Source: Bacteroidales bacterium (lineage in GTDB: Bacteria > Bacteroidota > Bacteroidia > Bacteroidales > F082). From it: DNA of 64,000 nt. The translations under genes were made by a program, and so were the position numbers. The notes under the pieces are model-generated. The model made no database searches, had not been told where the DNA came from, and was given only the letters and a program-made list of their open reading frames with translations. Where the stretch lies: the NCBI GenBank assembly GCA_024710405.1, contig JANJUV010000020.1, positions 248,001-312,000 of the forward strand. Reading direction: 5' to 3'. Below, piece after piece: positions 8,407 to 17,031 of this stretch; the first letter of the stretch is position 1, and each line of letters starts with the position of its first letter.

Positions 8407-8460
8407 GTTGAGTCCTTGAGTCGTTGATTTGTTGAGAAAGTGACTCCTCAACAAATCAAC
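8407..8460. repeat. Octamer array ending in a 14-bp inverted repeat
   Basis: Four 8-base units (GTTGAGTC, CTTGAGTC, GTTGATTT, GTTGAGAA) run from 8407 to 8438. The segment GTTGATTTGTTGAG (8423-8436) has its exact reverse complement CTCAACAAATCAAC at 8447-8460, giving a 14-bp stem with a 10-nt loop. Confidence 0.7.
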
Positions 8461-8492
8461 AAAATTTCCAACCTATAGCTTATTGATTTACT

Positions 8493-8550
8493 AATCATCA
8501 TCTGACAGCTTCCCGCCAACGACCCCGGCCATAATGGAGTAACTGAACTG
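8493..8550 (+). repeat. 58-base imperfect direct repeat, copy 2
   Basis: Partner of the copy at 8005-8062; shared core CTTCCCGCCAACG. It lies just upstream of a heptamer array and the deaD promoter. Confidence 0.65.
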
Positions 8551-8561
8551 CGAATCAGCCC

Positions 8562-8582
8562 AACCCGCAACCCAGAACCCGC
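8562..8582. repeat. Heptamer array upstream of deaD
   Basis: Three 7-base units AACCCGC, AACCCAG, AACCCGC. In reverse complement they read GCGGGTT, CTGGGTT, GCGGGTT, the same type as the heptamers at 46561-46609. Confidence 0.6.
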
Positions 8583-8599
8583 AACTAATTTTCCTTCTG

Positions 8600-8632
8600 T
8601 TGTGAAAGCGGGGGATAATAAGCGTACCTTTG
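8600..8632 (+). promoter_or_regulatory. Promoter of the DEAD-box helicase gene
   Basis: TTG (8600-8602), 22 nt, then TACCTTTG (8625-8632), a full -7 match. Transcription from about 8637 gives an 18-nt leader to ATG 8656 and excludes the earlier in-frame GTG at 8602. Confidence 0.7.
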
Positions 8633-8655
8633 CCGCCCAAACTTTAATACTTTTC

Positions 8656-10431
8656 ATGCCTAATTTTCAAGAACTTGGACTCAAACCCGAACTCCTTCGT
8701 GCAGTAGAGTCCTTAGGATTCAGCGAACCCATGCCCGTGCAGGCCGCTGTGATACCCGAATTAATCGAAAAACCCTGCGACCTTGTAGGGCTTGCCCAGA
8801 CCGGAACCGGCAAAACTGCTGCATTTGGTCTGCCTTTGTTGCAACATATTGATTTCAACGATCAGCATATACAAGCTGTGGTGTTGTGTCCCACACGTGA
8901 GTTGTGTCTGCAGATCACCCGTGACTTTGAGAAATTTGCAACCCATTTGCCTTCTGTTGGAATAGTCCCGATTTATGGTGGAGCCAACATCGAAACCCAG
9001 CTCAGGCAACTCCGTCAAAACCCCAGAATAGTGGTGGGCACTCCCGGCCGCATGAACGATATGATTCGCAGGGGAAAGGTTGATCTGTCGCAGGTGCGTT
9101 GGGCAGTGCTCGATGAAGCCGACGAGATGCTCGATATGGGTTTTCAGGACGATGTGGACACCATCCTGCAGCAAATGCCTGCTGACAAGAACACCCTGTT
9201 GTTTTCGGCTACCATGCCCGATGCTGTTGAACGCATCCTGAACAAATACATGCGCAACCCGGTGGTGAAAACCGTTGGACAGCGCAATACCGGAACGGCC
9301 AATGTGAAACATATGTATTATCTGGTACATGCCAGGGATCGTTATCCTGCCCTGAAACGACTGGCCGACTTTCACCCCGACATTTATGCCATCGTTTTTT
9401 GCCGCACCCGTATCGAAACCCAGGAAATTGCCGATTCGCTCATCCGCGACGGCTACAATGCTGATGCACTGCATGGCGATTTGTCGCAGGCTCAGCGCGA
9501 CCATGTGATGAAAAGGTTCAGAAGCGGCAACCTGCAGATGCTGGTGGCCACCGATGTTGCGGCCCGCGGCCTCGACGTGAACAACCTCACCCATGTGATC
9601 AACTACAACCTGCCTGACGAACCCGAGGTGTATATTCACCGGAGCGGACGAACCGGAAGGGCCGACAAAACCGGCATCTGCATCAGCATCATCAACCTGA
9701 AGGAAAAAAGCAAGATCAAGCTCATCGAGAAAAAAGTTGGGCGCGAGTTTGCCAAAGCCAAAATACCTACCGGGGTGCAGGTGTGCGAAAAACAATTGTT
9801 TCACCACATTGATGCAATGGAAAAGGTGCAGCTGAACCATGAGGAAATAGACTCGTTCCTGCCGGTGATTTACCGTAAGCTTGAGTGGATGGACCGTGAG
9901 GAAATCATCAAGCGTTTTGTTTCGCTCGAATTCAACCGTTTTCTGGAGTACTACCGCAATTCCCCCGACCTCAATGTGGACGAAAACACCTCAGGAAGTT
10001 TTGGCGACAAGGTTTCGGGAAAAGGAAGGAAAAGCAGAACCGAAGGAAACGTTCAGGGCAGAAGCAGAGAGTCCGAACAAGGTTTCAAGCGGTTGTTTGT
10101 TGGTGTTGGCCGCAAGGACAAAGTAGCTCCGGCCAACCTGATCGGCCTGATCAACGAAGTTACCCGTTCGCGTGATGTGAAGGTGGGCAGGATTGAGATG
10201 CTCGACAACTTTTCGTTTGTTGAAGTGGATGAGTTTTCGGTTGATCTGGTGCTCGATGCCTTCAGCAACAAGAAACGGAATGTGTATGGGATAACCGTTG
10301 AGCCGGCGGGTGAAGCACGTAAAGGCGAACATACCGGGAAAGGGAGGAATAAATACGACAAATCTGAAAAAAGCCGTGGCGGTTTCCGCGACGACAACAA
10401 ATCAAAAAAGAAAAAGAGAAAATCTAACTAA
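8656..10431 (+). CDS. deaD: DEAD-box ATP-dependent RNA helicase
   Basis: A 591-residue cytoplasmic RNA helicase of the DeaD/CsdA type, which unwinds structured RNA in ribosome assembly and cold adaptation. Helicase motifs are complete: Q motif near residue 28, AQTGTGKT (47-54), PTRELCLQ, TPGR, DEAD (153-156), SAT, and in the second domain VFCRTR, ATDVAARGLD and HRSGRTGRA. From about residue 470 follows a DbpA-type RNA-binding domain (RLFVGVGRKDKV ... FSFVEV), then a Lys/Arg-rich tail. The start at 8656 rests on the promoter just upstream and on the conserved opening FQELGLKPELL. It ends 8 bases inside the convergent methyltransferase gene. Confidence 0.95.
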   Translation: MPNFQELGLKPELLRAVESLGFSEPMPVQAAVIPELIEKPCDLVGLAQTGTGKTAAFGLPLLQHIDFNDQHIQAVVLCPTRELCLQITRDFEKFATHLPSVGIVPIYGGANIETQLRQLRQNPRIVVGTPGRMNDMIRRGKVDLSQVRWAVLDEADEMLDMGFQDDVDTILQQMPADKNTLLFSATMPDAVERILNKYMRNPVVKTVGQRNTGTANVKHMYYLVHARDRYPALKRLADFHPDIYAIVFCRTRIETQEIADSLIRDGYNADALHGDLSQAQRDHVMKRFRSGNLQMLVATDVAARGLDVNNLTHVINYNLPDEPEVYIHRSGRTGRADKTGICISIINLKEKSKIKLIEKKVGREFAKAKIPTGVQVCEKQLFHHIDAMEKVQLNHEEIDSFLPVIYRKLEWMDREEIIKRFVSLEFNRFLEYYRNSPDLNVDENTSGSFGDKVSGKGRKSRTEGNVQGRSRESEQGFKRLFVGVGRKDKVAPANLIGLINEVTRSRDVKVGRIEMLDNFSFVEVDEFSVDLVLDAFSNKKRNVYGITVEPAGEARKGEHTGKGRNKYDKSEKSRGGFRDDNKSKKKKRKSN

Positions 10432-11029
10432 GGGGTTTTGTGGCGCTCATCCTAACGGTTGAAGCCAGACCAGAGTGATAAGGCCCTTCGTTAAGCAAGG
10501 GCTTTGTTGTTTGAAGGAGTTTCAGGTCAAGCGATTGAAAGTCGTTGCTCAGCATTTCGGTCGTGTAGAGCATCTCAGGATTGCGCGGCCCACCGGAATC
10601 ATAATTGAGTTGTTCGGGGGTGAAAGCCTCCAGTATCAGAAGTCCCCCGGGCGCCAGTGAGCGACACATCTTTTCATGGAAGAGGGCGCGCTGTTTCGGT
10701 TCGAGGTGTACAAAGATAAGCGCGATGCACCGGAAGGTGTTTTCAGGGAAAGTGTATTCTGTTATGTCACCAATCAGGTAGTTGATTGTGGTGAGCTGGT
10801 GTCGTTCTGCCAGTGCTGTTGCCTTCACACAGGCCTGAACGCTGTAGTCAACGGCCGTGACCTTCCATCCGTTGCGCGCGGCCCACACAGCATTGCGGCC
10901 CTCGCCCTCGCCGGGCAAAAGCAGGTTTCCGGGATGGAGTCCGTTCAGTTGTTCACGGAAAAATTCATTCGGCATTTCGCCGTACACATATTCATCCTGT
11001 GCATAACGCTCGTCCCAGAATTCTTTCAT
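10424..11029 (-). CDS. Class I SAM-dependent methyltransferase, TehB/thiopurine-like
   Basis: A 201-residue cytoplasmic protein with a Rossmann-type SAM-binding fold. It opens with FWDERYAQDEYVYGEMPNEFF, characteristic of the TehB/TPMT-like group. Motif I is LLLPGEGEGRNAVWAARNGW (about 36-55), followed by VTAVDYS and the acidic residue binding SAM ribose. LAPGGLLILEAF (about 125-136) is the post-motif strand. Likely substrates in this group are small chalcogen or thiol compounds such as tellurite, selenite or thiopurines, but none can be assigned. It is convergent with deaD. No promoter of the standard type was found. Confidence 0.8.
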   Translation of the reverse strand: MKEFWDERYAQDEYVYGEMPNEFFREQLNGLHPGNLLLPGEGEGRNAVWAARNGWKVTAVDYSVQACVKATALAERHQLTTINYLIGDITEYTFPENTFRCIALIFVHLEPKQRALFHEKMCRSLAPGGLLILEAFTPEQLNYDSGGPRNPEMLYTTEMLSNDFQSLDLKLLQTTKPLLNEGPYHSGLASTVRMSATKPLS

Positions 11030-11163
11030 AAAGTCTTAAACAAGAAATGTGGGGGATTGTTTCAGAAGATTTGCTTTTTGGATTGATGATGTTGCTGACG
11101 GTCTGACGGAATCAGCTTTCAAAGTGATTCAAATAAAATATGAATTGAGGCGATTTATTTTTA

Positions 11164-11325
11164 ACCGCAAAGGGCGCAAAGAATGTGTGAAGGACGCAGG
11201 TAAGTTTTACCGCAAAGTGCGCAAAGGAGGCGCAAAGTGCGCAGAGAAAACTTTAATGCACTTAAGATGTTGGCAAGCGTAATCCCTTTGCGCTCTTTGC
11301 GTATTAACTTTGCGCCCTTTGCGGT
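11164..11325. repeat. CGCAAAG repeat with an 18-bp inverted pair
   Basis: ACCGCAAAGGGCGCAAAG (11164-11181) has its exact reverse complement CTTTGCGCCCTTTGCGGT at 11308-11325. Between them lie further CGCAAAG units (11210-11241, plus strand) and TTTGCGC units (11286-11300). This is the only content of the 341-base gap 11030-11370. Confidence 0.75.
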
Positions 11326-11370
11326 AAGACCTATATAGCTGTAAGCTCGTTTTTAAACAGAATTTTTGAA

Positions 11371-11955
11371 CTAAAGAGCATAAGCCTGTTTCAGCTCCCG
11401 GTGCCGGTAGCATGTTGTCAGGTGGTCGTTCACCATACCGGCTGCCTGCATAAAGGCATAGCAGATGGTGCTGCCCACAAACTTAAATCCTTCTTTTGTG
11501 AGCGCTTTGCTCATGGCATCGGACTCAGCCGACCGGGCAGGGATTTCATTGGTGGATTGCCAGTGATTGTGGATGGTGCGGTGGTTGGTAAACTGCCAGA
11601 TGTAGCGGTCGAAGCTGCCGTATTCTTCAACAATTCTCAGGAAAAGCCGTGCATTGGTAATGCTGGCGCGGATCTTCAGTCTGTTGCGGATGATGTCCTT
11701 GTTTAGCAGTAGTTCGTTGATTTTGTTTTCATCATAAGCAGCAATGATTTCGGGGTCGAATCCGTCGAAGGCCATACGGAAGGCTTCCCTTTTCTGCAAC
11801 ACGATCTGCCAGCTCAGTCCTGCCTGAAAAGCATCCAGCACCAGAAACTCAAAAAGTTTTTGATCGTTGTGAAGGGGCACTCCCCATTCTTCATCGTGAT
11901 AACGGATCATCAGCGGGTGTTGGCCCGGCCAGGTACAACGTTCCAAAGGGTTCAT
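11371..11955 (-). CDS. tag: DNA-3-methyladenine glycosylase I
   Basis: A 194-residue cytoplasmic base-excision repair enzyme that removes 3-methyladenine from alkylated DNA. The family opening RCTWPGQHPLMIRYHDEEWGVP is present, with FQAGLSWQIVLQKREAFR (Glu and Trp of the base pocket) and the late KFVGSTICYAFMQAAGMVNDH. The Tag zinc ligands are visible as Cys7, His19 and the C-terminal HLTTCYRH. The frame is open to 12027, but the family start and a TACCTTTG box at 11987 favour ATG 11955. The gene stands alone between a repeat-rich gap and the divergent chitinase. Confidence 0.93.
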   Translation of the reverse strand: MNPLERCTWPGQHPLMIRYHDEEWGVPLHNDQKLFEFLVLDAFQAGLSWQIVLQKREAFRMAFDGFDPEIIAAYDENKINELLLNKDIIRNRLKIRASITNARLFLRIVEEYGSFDRYIWQFTNHRTIHNHWQSTNEIPARSAESDAMSKALTKEGFKFVGSTICYAFMQAAGMVNDHLTTCYRHRELKQAYAL

Positions 11956-11986
11956 AAGAAAAGAATGTGCAGGTTCAACATTTCTG

Positions 11987-11994
11987 CAAAGGTA
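11987..11994 (-). promoter_or_regulatory. -7 element of tag
   Basis: TACCTTTG on the minus strand is a full match. It gives a leader of about 27 nt and supports the start at 11955. No -33 TTG lies at the usual distance. Confidence 0.45.
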
Positions 11995-12264
11995 TCGGTG
12001 TTTTGCGGATTTTGGCAGCTTCATCAATTTTCGAGCATTCGTGGTAACTTAACAACCTCTCTCCTGCACGAATGAACCTTTTTGCAGTTCATCTAAAAAT
12101 GCTAATTTTATCGTAAAAATGAATGCGTGCAACAAATGGCATCGTTTTATGATGTGCCTGTATGTTTCAATCGTTGATAAATTTTGTTGCTACATTCACG
12201 GATTTACAATTAGGGAGGCATATTACATAGCAACACCGTTGGGAGAAATATAACCGGAAAACCC

Positions 12265-13572
12265 ATGATACGAAATGTATATGTATTAATTACGTTCCTT
12301 TTATGTTCGGTCTCTCATGCGCAGCTCCCCTCTCCGGCATTAACAGGATATTGGCATAACTGGAACGACTCCGGTGCTCCCTATATTCAACTAACCGATA
12401 TTGACACACGATATGATGTTGTTGAAGTTGCTTTTGCTGTTCCCGTTTCCCCATCTGACATGACGATGCAGTTTGAGCCCGATATGGTTTCTGTGAGCAC
12501 TTTCGTGGAACAGGTTCAGACACTTCAAAGCATGGGAAAGAAGGTGCTGATAAGCATTGGTGGGGCAACAGCAAGCATTGACCTTACAACCGAACAAAAC
12601 AAAAATGCCTTTTCGGGCAGTATCCTTTCCATCCTGAACACCTTCAATTTTGACGGAATAGATATTGATATTGAACATGGAAATTCAATTTTGATAACGT
12701 CTGGCACAATCAGTGAACCGACAAATATTGCTCAGCTGCACCTGATTGAAGCAATCAGACAGATTATGCTTGAGTACCGGACAACACATAACAAAAAGCT
12801 GTTGCTGACCATGGCGCCTGAAACTGCTTACGTGCAGGGCGGGCAGTCAGGGTTTGGTGGTATTTGGGGCGGTTATCTCCCTATAATACATGCATTAAGG
12901 GACTCCATTGATGTGTTGCAGGTTCAGCTCTACAACAGTGGCACCATGTATGGAATTGATGGAAACATTTATTCGCAGGGAACATCAGATTTTATAGTTG
13001 CTATGACAGAAGCTGTCATACAGGGGTTTAACACTTCCGGAGGAATGTTTGAAGGCTTGCCGCCTGCCAAAATAGCTGTCGGGTTACCGGCATGTCCGTC
13101 TGCTTCAGGGGGAGGGTTTGCCGATACAGCAACCGTAAAAGCCGCTATGGACTATTTAAGGGGAACAGGTCCCCAACCCGGATCATATTCATTGGTGCAG
13201 GCTGATGGTTATCCCGGCCTTAGGGGAATGATGACCTGGTCCATTAACTGGGATGCAGAGCCAGGTTGTGGGGGCGCTTATCAATTCGCGAACAATTATC
13301 AGGTCATTTTCGACCTTACAAGCGATATTGCCGCAGCTCAGGCCATGGGCGTACCACTGATGTTTCCCAATCCAACAAACGGGAGTTTTACAGTTAATTT
13401 GCCGGCCGGGCCATCTGAGATCATCATCGTTGATGTGCTTGGTAATCAGGTTTTAAGAATGAATACAGCGCAACAGTCTGAACAACTGCAACTGGAAAGG
13501 AGCGGCTTGTATTTTGTTTATTTGCTTACCGATAACACTGTACTTGTGAACAAATTAATCGTAAGCCATTGA
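12265..13572 (+). CDS. Secreted GH18 chitinase with T9SS sorting domain
   Basis: A 435-residue exported glycoside hydrolase of family 18, which cleaves beta-1,4 GlcNAc links with retention. The signal peptide ends at SHAQ (about 20). The mature part begins LTGYWHNWN, has the SxGG strand KVLISIGG (93-100) and the catalytic DGIDIDIE (130-137) with acid/base Glu137. MAPE and later MTWSINWD are further GH18 landmarks. Residues about 360-435 are a T9SS C-terminal domain (FPNPTNGSFTVNL ... SGLYFVYL ... NKLIVSH). No chitin-binding domain is seen. There are no chitin-uptake genes nearby, so it acts as a lone extracellular enzyme here. Confidence 0.93.
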   Translation: MIRNVYVLITFLLCSVSHAQLPSPALTGYWHNWNDSGAPYIQLTDIDTRYDVVEVAFAVPVSPSDMTMQFEPDMVSVSTFVEQVQTLQSMGKKVLISIGGATASIDLTTEQNKNAFSGSILSILNTFNFDGIDIDIEHGNSILITSGTISEPTNIAQLHLIEAIRQIMLEYRTTHNKKLLLTMAPETAYVQGGQSGFGGIWGGYLPIIHALRDSIDVLQVQLYNSGTMYGIDGNIYSQGTSDFIVAMTEAVIQGFNTSGGMFEGLPPAKIAVGLPACPSASGGGFADTATVKAAMDYLRGTGPQPGSYSLVQADGYPGLRGMMTWSINWDAEPGCGGAYQFANNYQVIFDLTSDIAAAQAMGVPLMFPNPTNGSFTVNLPAGPSEIIIVDVLGNQVLRMNTAQQSEQLQLERSGLYFVYLLTDNTVLVNKLIVSH

Positions 13573-13807
13573 AAATTTGTACCAGATGCAGCAAAAACAA
13601 ATCGCCACGAACAGTCTTTCTTATTATTCATTCAAAAGAATCTATCTATATCCCCGCGACAGCGTAGTGCTCAGAAAAGTTAAAAACCTCATAAAATGCT
13701 TTTTGAAAAAAGCAAAATTCCCTGAAAAATTTTTGTGAAGACAAAACAGCCCAATGATTTGTCTTGCAATCCGTTTGTTCCGGAATCAGAACAGATCATA
13801 TGAAGCA

Positions 13808-16258
13808 TTATTCATACTTAATGGCATCAACCGGTCTGGTGTCCAATGCTTTTAGTGCCTGAAACAACACCGTTGCAAAAGCAACCGCAAGGGCAATCAG
13901 CAGGCCGGCGGCAAACCAGTAATAATGCAGTCCGATCCGGAATGCAAATCCGCTCAGCCATCGGTCGAGGAGGTAATAGGCCAAGGGGATGGCGATAAAT
14001 CCGGCGAGCAGCACCATGCCCATGAAACTGCGTGTTGTCATGATCAGGATACTGCCTCTTCCGGCACCCAGCACCTTCCTGATGCCAATTTCGCGGATGC
14101 GTTGTTCCATCGAAAATGAGGTCAGTCCGTATAAACCAAGACAAGATATGAGCACTACCAGCAACGAGAAATATCCAAACAGCGAAAGCATACGTTGCTC
14201 ATGACGGTATTGCTTTGCGAAGCGCTCATCCAGAAATGTGTAATGGAAATGATGCTTCTGATCAAACGCCTGCCAGACGGAGCTGATACGTTCGGCTGTT
14301 GCTGCAGTAGCGGCGGTGTTTATCCGGATGGCGAGATAATCAACGCGCTTTTTTTTCAGAATAAACACAAGCGGTTCGATGGGTTGGTGCAGGGATGAAT
14401 AATGGAAATTATCCACCACCCCTATGATTTTGCCTTTTACATCCATGCCACAGTTCATCTCCACCGCCAGCGGATCGGGATAACCCAGATAGTCGGCTGC
14501 TGCCTTGTTGACCACAAAGGCTGTGGAAGCATCATTGGGGTATTCTTTCGAAAACAGCCGTCCGTTTAGCAGCGGAATTCCAAGCAGGTCAAAAAATTCG
14601 TGGTCAACCACATACAGGTTCATGGTGTGCACCTGGGGCTTCACGGTGTCGCCCACAAAGAACATCAGCCGGCCTGATTTATAACCCGGAAGACTTTGGC
14701 CCATCGAAACCTCATCAACTTCGGGCAGGGCCAGCAGTTGTTGCCTGATGACTTCGGTGTTGGCATAGAGCATAGAGTCGGCCGGAAAATGGATCACCAT
14801 CACCTGTTCGCTGTTGAAGCCTTTATCGTGTTTCTGCATGAACCTGAGTTGTCCTGATACAACCAGCGTGCCGATGATCATGCCTACCGAGATGATGAAC
14901 TGAATCACAACCAATACTTTCCGAAGGTTACCCGAACTAAATCCATGTTTGTTGCCGCCTGCCATGCCGGGCCTGAGCACACGCACAGGCGAAAACGATG
15001 ACAGGAGCAGGGCAGGGAACAATCCGCTGAGCAGCCCCACTATCAGCACCGAGGCCAACAGTATGATCAGGGGCATCGGGCTTGCTGCGGCATACAAAAG
15101 CGACAGTCTCAGTTCGAGGCCGATCAGGTCGTTGAAATACGGCATGCTTATTTCGGCCAGCGAAACGGCAACGAGAAATGAAAGCAGGGTCATCATCAGG
15201 CTTTCTCCCAGCAGCTGAACAATCAGTTGCGGCCTTGTGGCTCCGGCAACTTTACGGATGCCTATTTCTCTGGCTCTTTTCATCGAACGGGCCGTCGAAA
15301 GATTCATATAGTTGATGGAGGCAATCAGCAGCAGGAACACGGCGATGAAACCAAACAGCTTAACCATGGTGCTGTTTGTGTTGGAAGTGCTGTCGTATTG
15401 CAGACTGTTTTCGAAATGGATGTCGCTCACAGGCTGGTGGTGCATCACGATGTTTCCGTCCACATTCACCTGTTCGATCCAGGGTTTGATTTTTTCGGCA
15501 GAAAGCCAATTGAGCTTTTCGTTGAAACCTTTGGCAGCTTCTTCGTCGATGAACTTCACATAGGTGTAGCCCAGCAGCCAGAACCAGTCGCGCGAAAACT
15601 GCTCGAAAGATGATGCCGGGAAGGTGCTCAACGAGGCCAGCGCATCGAACTGCAGGTGGCTGGGACAAAGGCTTTTGTCGATCACACCAGTGATCACATA
15701 GGTTGTTTTGTTGATCTGCAGCATTTTGCCGAGGGCGGTTTCGTTTCCAAAGAAGCGCTTCGACAGCTCTGTGTTGATTACCATGCTTTTGGGTTCGCGT
15801 AGTGCTGTCAGGGGATCGCCTTCTGCGAAAGGATAGTCGAACACCCTGAAAAAGTCCTCATCGGCATAGGTGAATGAGGGCAGTTCGAACATCTGGTCGT
15901 TGTGCCAGGCGGTGATCCCTATATTGTCGTCGTTGAAACTCGTCCTGAAGATCATGGTAGCCGCCTCCACTTCGGGGAATTCGGTTTTCATGCTTTGTGC
16001 CATATTGTATGACGAAAGCGCAAAATGGTCAACCCTCCCGTTGAAATCGAGTGTGGCGTGAATGCGGTGAATTCTTTCGTAGTTTGTCCAGCATAGGTCG
16101 TACGAATATTCCCTGACCATGAACAACATGATGAGAATGAACACCATCAGTCCGGCTGAGAGACCGACCAGATTGATGAGTGCATACACAGGTTGCTTGG
16201 TCATACGCCTGAATGCCAGGCGGATGTAATCGTAAGTCAATGCTGAACCGGCTTTCAT
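13808..16258 (-). CDS. FtsX/MacB-type ABC transporter permease (second permease of operon)
   Basis: An 816-residue inner-membrane permease. One N-terminal membrane segment (about 22-43) is followed by a large periplasmic MacB-PCD domain, then three helices and a second periplasmic domain with three more helices ending in ALDTRPVDAIKYE. Conserved cytoplasmic elements RAREIGIRKVAGATRPQLI and QRIREIGIRKVLGAGRGSIL are the coupling segments of the two FtsX halves. The frame extends to 16426, but ATG 16258 matches the start of the paralog at 19452 (LTYDYIRLAFRRMTKQPVY). It is the last gene of the minus-strand export operon. The substrate is unknown; such systems export peptides, lipids or drugs. 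Confidence 0.88.
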   Translation of the reverse strand: MKAGSALTYDYIRLAFRRMTKQPVYALINLVGLSAGLMVFILIMLFMVREYSYDLCWTNYERIHRIHATLDFNGRVDHFALSSYNMAQSMKTEFPEVEAATMIFRTSFNDDNIGITAWHNDQMFELPSFTYADEDFFRVFDYPFAEGDPLTALREPKSMVINTELSKRFFGNETALGKMLQINKTTYVITGVIDKSLCPSHLQFDALASLSTFPASSFEQFSRDWFWLLGYTYVKFIDEEAAKGFNEKLNWLSAEKIKPWIEQVNVDGNIVMHHQPVSDIHFENSLQYDSTSNTNSTMVKLFGFIAVFLLLIASINYMNLSTARSMKRAREIGIRKVAGATRPQLIVQLLGESLMMTLLSFLVAVSLAEISMPYFNDLIGLELRLSLLYAAASPMPLIILLASVLIVGLLSGLFPALLLSSFSPVRVLRPGMAGGNKHGFSSGNLRKVLVVIQFIISVGMIIGTLVVSGQLRFMQKHDKGFNSEQVMVIHFPADSMLYANTEVIRQQLLALPEVDEVSMGQSLPGYKSGRLMFFVGDTVKPQVHTMNLYVVDHEFFDLLGIPLLNGRLFSKEYPNDASTAFVVNKAAADYLGYPDPLAVEMNCGMDVKGKIIGVVDNFHYSSLHQPIEPLVFILKKKRVDYLAIRINTAATAATAERISSVWQAFDQKHHFHYTFLDERFAKQYRHEQRMLSLFGYFSLLVVLISCLGLYGLTSFSMEQRIREIGIRKVLGAGRGSILIMTTRSFMGMVLLAGFIAIPLAYYLLDRWLSGFAFRIGLHYYWFAAGLLIALAVAFATVLFQALKALDTRPVDAIKYE

Positions 16259-16283
16259 GTAAAAAGGTATTTTGGTGATGCCT

Positions 16284-16721
16284 TTATTCAGGTATGCGGT
16301 AATATATCTTGGCAACGATTTGCCAGCCTTGTTCGGTTTTGTAGAGCGACATATAGTCGGTAAACAGGTGGCGGTCGCCACGGTAAAGCTCCACCCTGGC
16401 GATGGCGGCATTTCCGGCCACATCAATCAGCGGATAGCTTGCGGTGATGGGTTCGCCAATACTTTTGTTTTCGGCCATTGCCTTTTTCACAGTTTCGATC
16501 CATGAGTAAATCGGAAAGCGGTTGAGCAGGCCGTTGCTCAGCGACAGCATTTCGAAGCCGGGGTGGAAACCGGCTTCGATCAGCTCGATACCCATTCGGT
16601 TGTGGATGCCTTCGACATAGGCGGCTTGGATGGTGTTTCTGACGGCATCTTTTTCCGATTCCTGTGTTGTGCCCGTCAGCACTATGGCTGCGAACAAGAG
16701 GGATAGCAAAATGTGTTTCAT
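16284..16721 (-). CDS. Exported NTF2-like protein (putative lumazine-binding type)
   Basis: A 145-residue protein with an N-terminal signal (MKHILLSLLFAAIVLTGTTQ) and a single NTF2/SnoaL-like cone fold: AVRNTIQAAYVEGIHN, LIEAGFHPGFEMLSLSNG, then beta strands AAIARVELYR and DYMSLYKTEQGWQIVAKIYY. This matches the Bacteroidota Lumazine_bd_2 / NTF2-like group of small periplasmic proteins, whose ligands are unknown. It lies between the two permease genes, 2 bases after the small gene at 16724 and 25 bases before the second permease, so it is an integral member of the operon. It may be a periplasmic accessory of the transporter. Confidence 0.75.
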   Translation of the reverse strand: MKHILLSLLFAAIVLTGTTQESEKDAVRNTIQAAYVEGIHNRMGIELIEAGFHPGFEMLSLSNGLLNRFPIYSWIETVKKAMAENKSIGEPITASYPLIDVAGNAAIARVELYRGDRHLFTDYMSLYKTEQGWQIVAKIYYRIPE

Positions 16722-16723
16722 GG

Positions 16724-16993
16724 TTATGGGGTGTTGATGGTTTTTTTGCGAAACATGAGTGAAATGTTTTTGTCTGTGGGCGGGCCAATTTCCACAAGTT
16801 CCCAGTCTTTGTCGTAGGCATCAATCTTGTGACGCAACACCTGCACTTTATCTTTTGGGGGCACGTCGTTGCCTTCCCAGTCGAGGAGTTCCACACGGTA
16901 TTTCAGGGTTTGTGTCCGCCCGTTGATCCGCACATCAATTTCCACATTTTGTTCCTTATCAAGTTCGGGGATGAGGATAACAACTTCTTTCAT
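16724..16993 (-). CDS. Small protein of unknown function in the ABC operon
   Basis: An 89-residue protein without signal or membrane segment, mostly beta-prone and charged (KEVVILIPELDKEQNVEIDVRI... DAYDKDWELVEIGPPTDKNISLMFRKK). I do not recognise a family. Its position 38 bases after the first permease and 2 bases before the NTF2-like gene argues strongly that it is translated. It could be a cytoplasmic regulator or partner of the transporter; this is only inferred from place. Confidence 0.7.
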   Translation of the reverse strand: MKEVVILIPELDKEQNVEIDVRINGRTQTLKYRVELLDWEGNDVPPKDKVQVLRHKIDAYDKDWELVEIGPPTDKNISLMFRKKTINTP

Positions 16994-17031
16994 GGCTATA
17001 TAGTTTTAAGATCAAATGTTTGACTTTGTCC

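Larger units (their letters stand above)
7750..8599. other. Gene-free repeat island between the DUF438 operon and deaD
   Basis: About 950 bases (7650-8599) carry no credible gene. They hold at least five kinds of short repeat: GGTGGTT(TCGAC) units in both orientations (7775-7922), a 58-base imperfect direct repeat (8005 and 8493), a long A/T-rich hairpin (8271-8320), an octamer array (8407-8438) and a heptamer array (8562-8582). Frames such as 8010-8213 (minus) and 8162-8383 (plus) are chance openings. Confidence 0.7.

Noticed and set aside
8761-9840. 359-codon minus-strand open frame
   Set aside because: Antisense to the DEAD-box helicase, whose motifs are complete; low-complexity His/Val-rich product typical of a shadow frame.
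12036-12074. CATTCGTG / CACGAATG inverted repeat between tag and the chitinase gene
   Set aside because: Only 8 bp with a 23-nt loop and no T run; may occur by chance.
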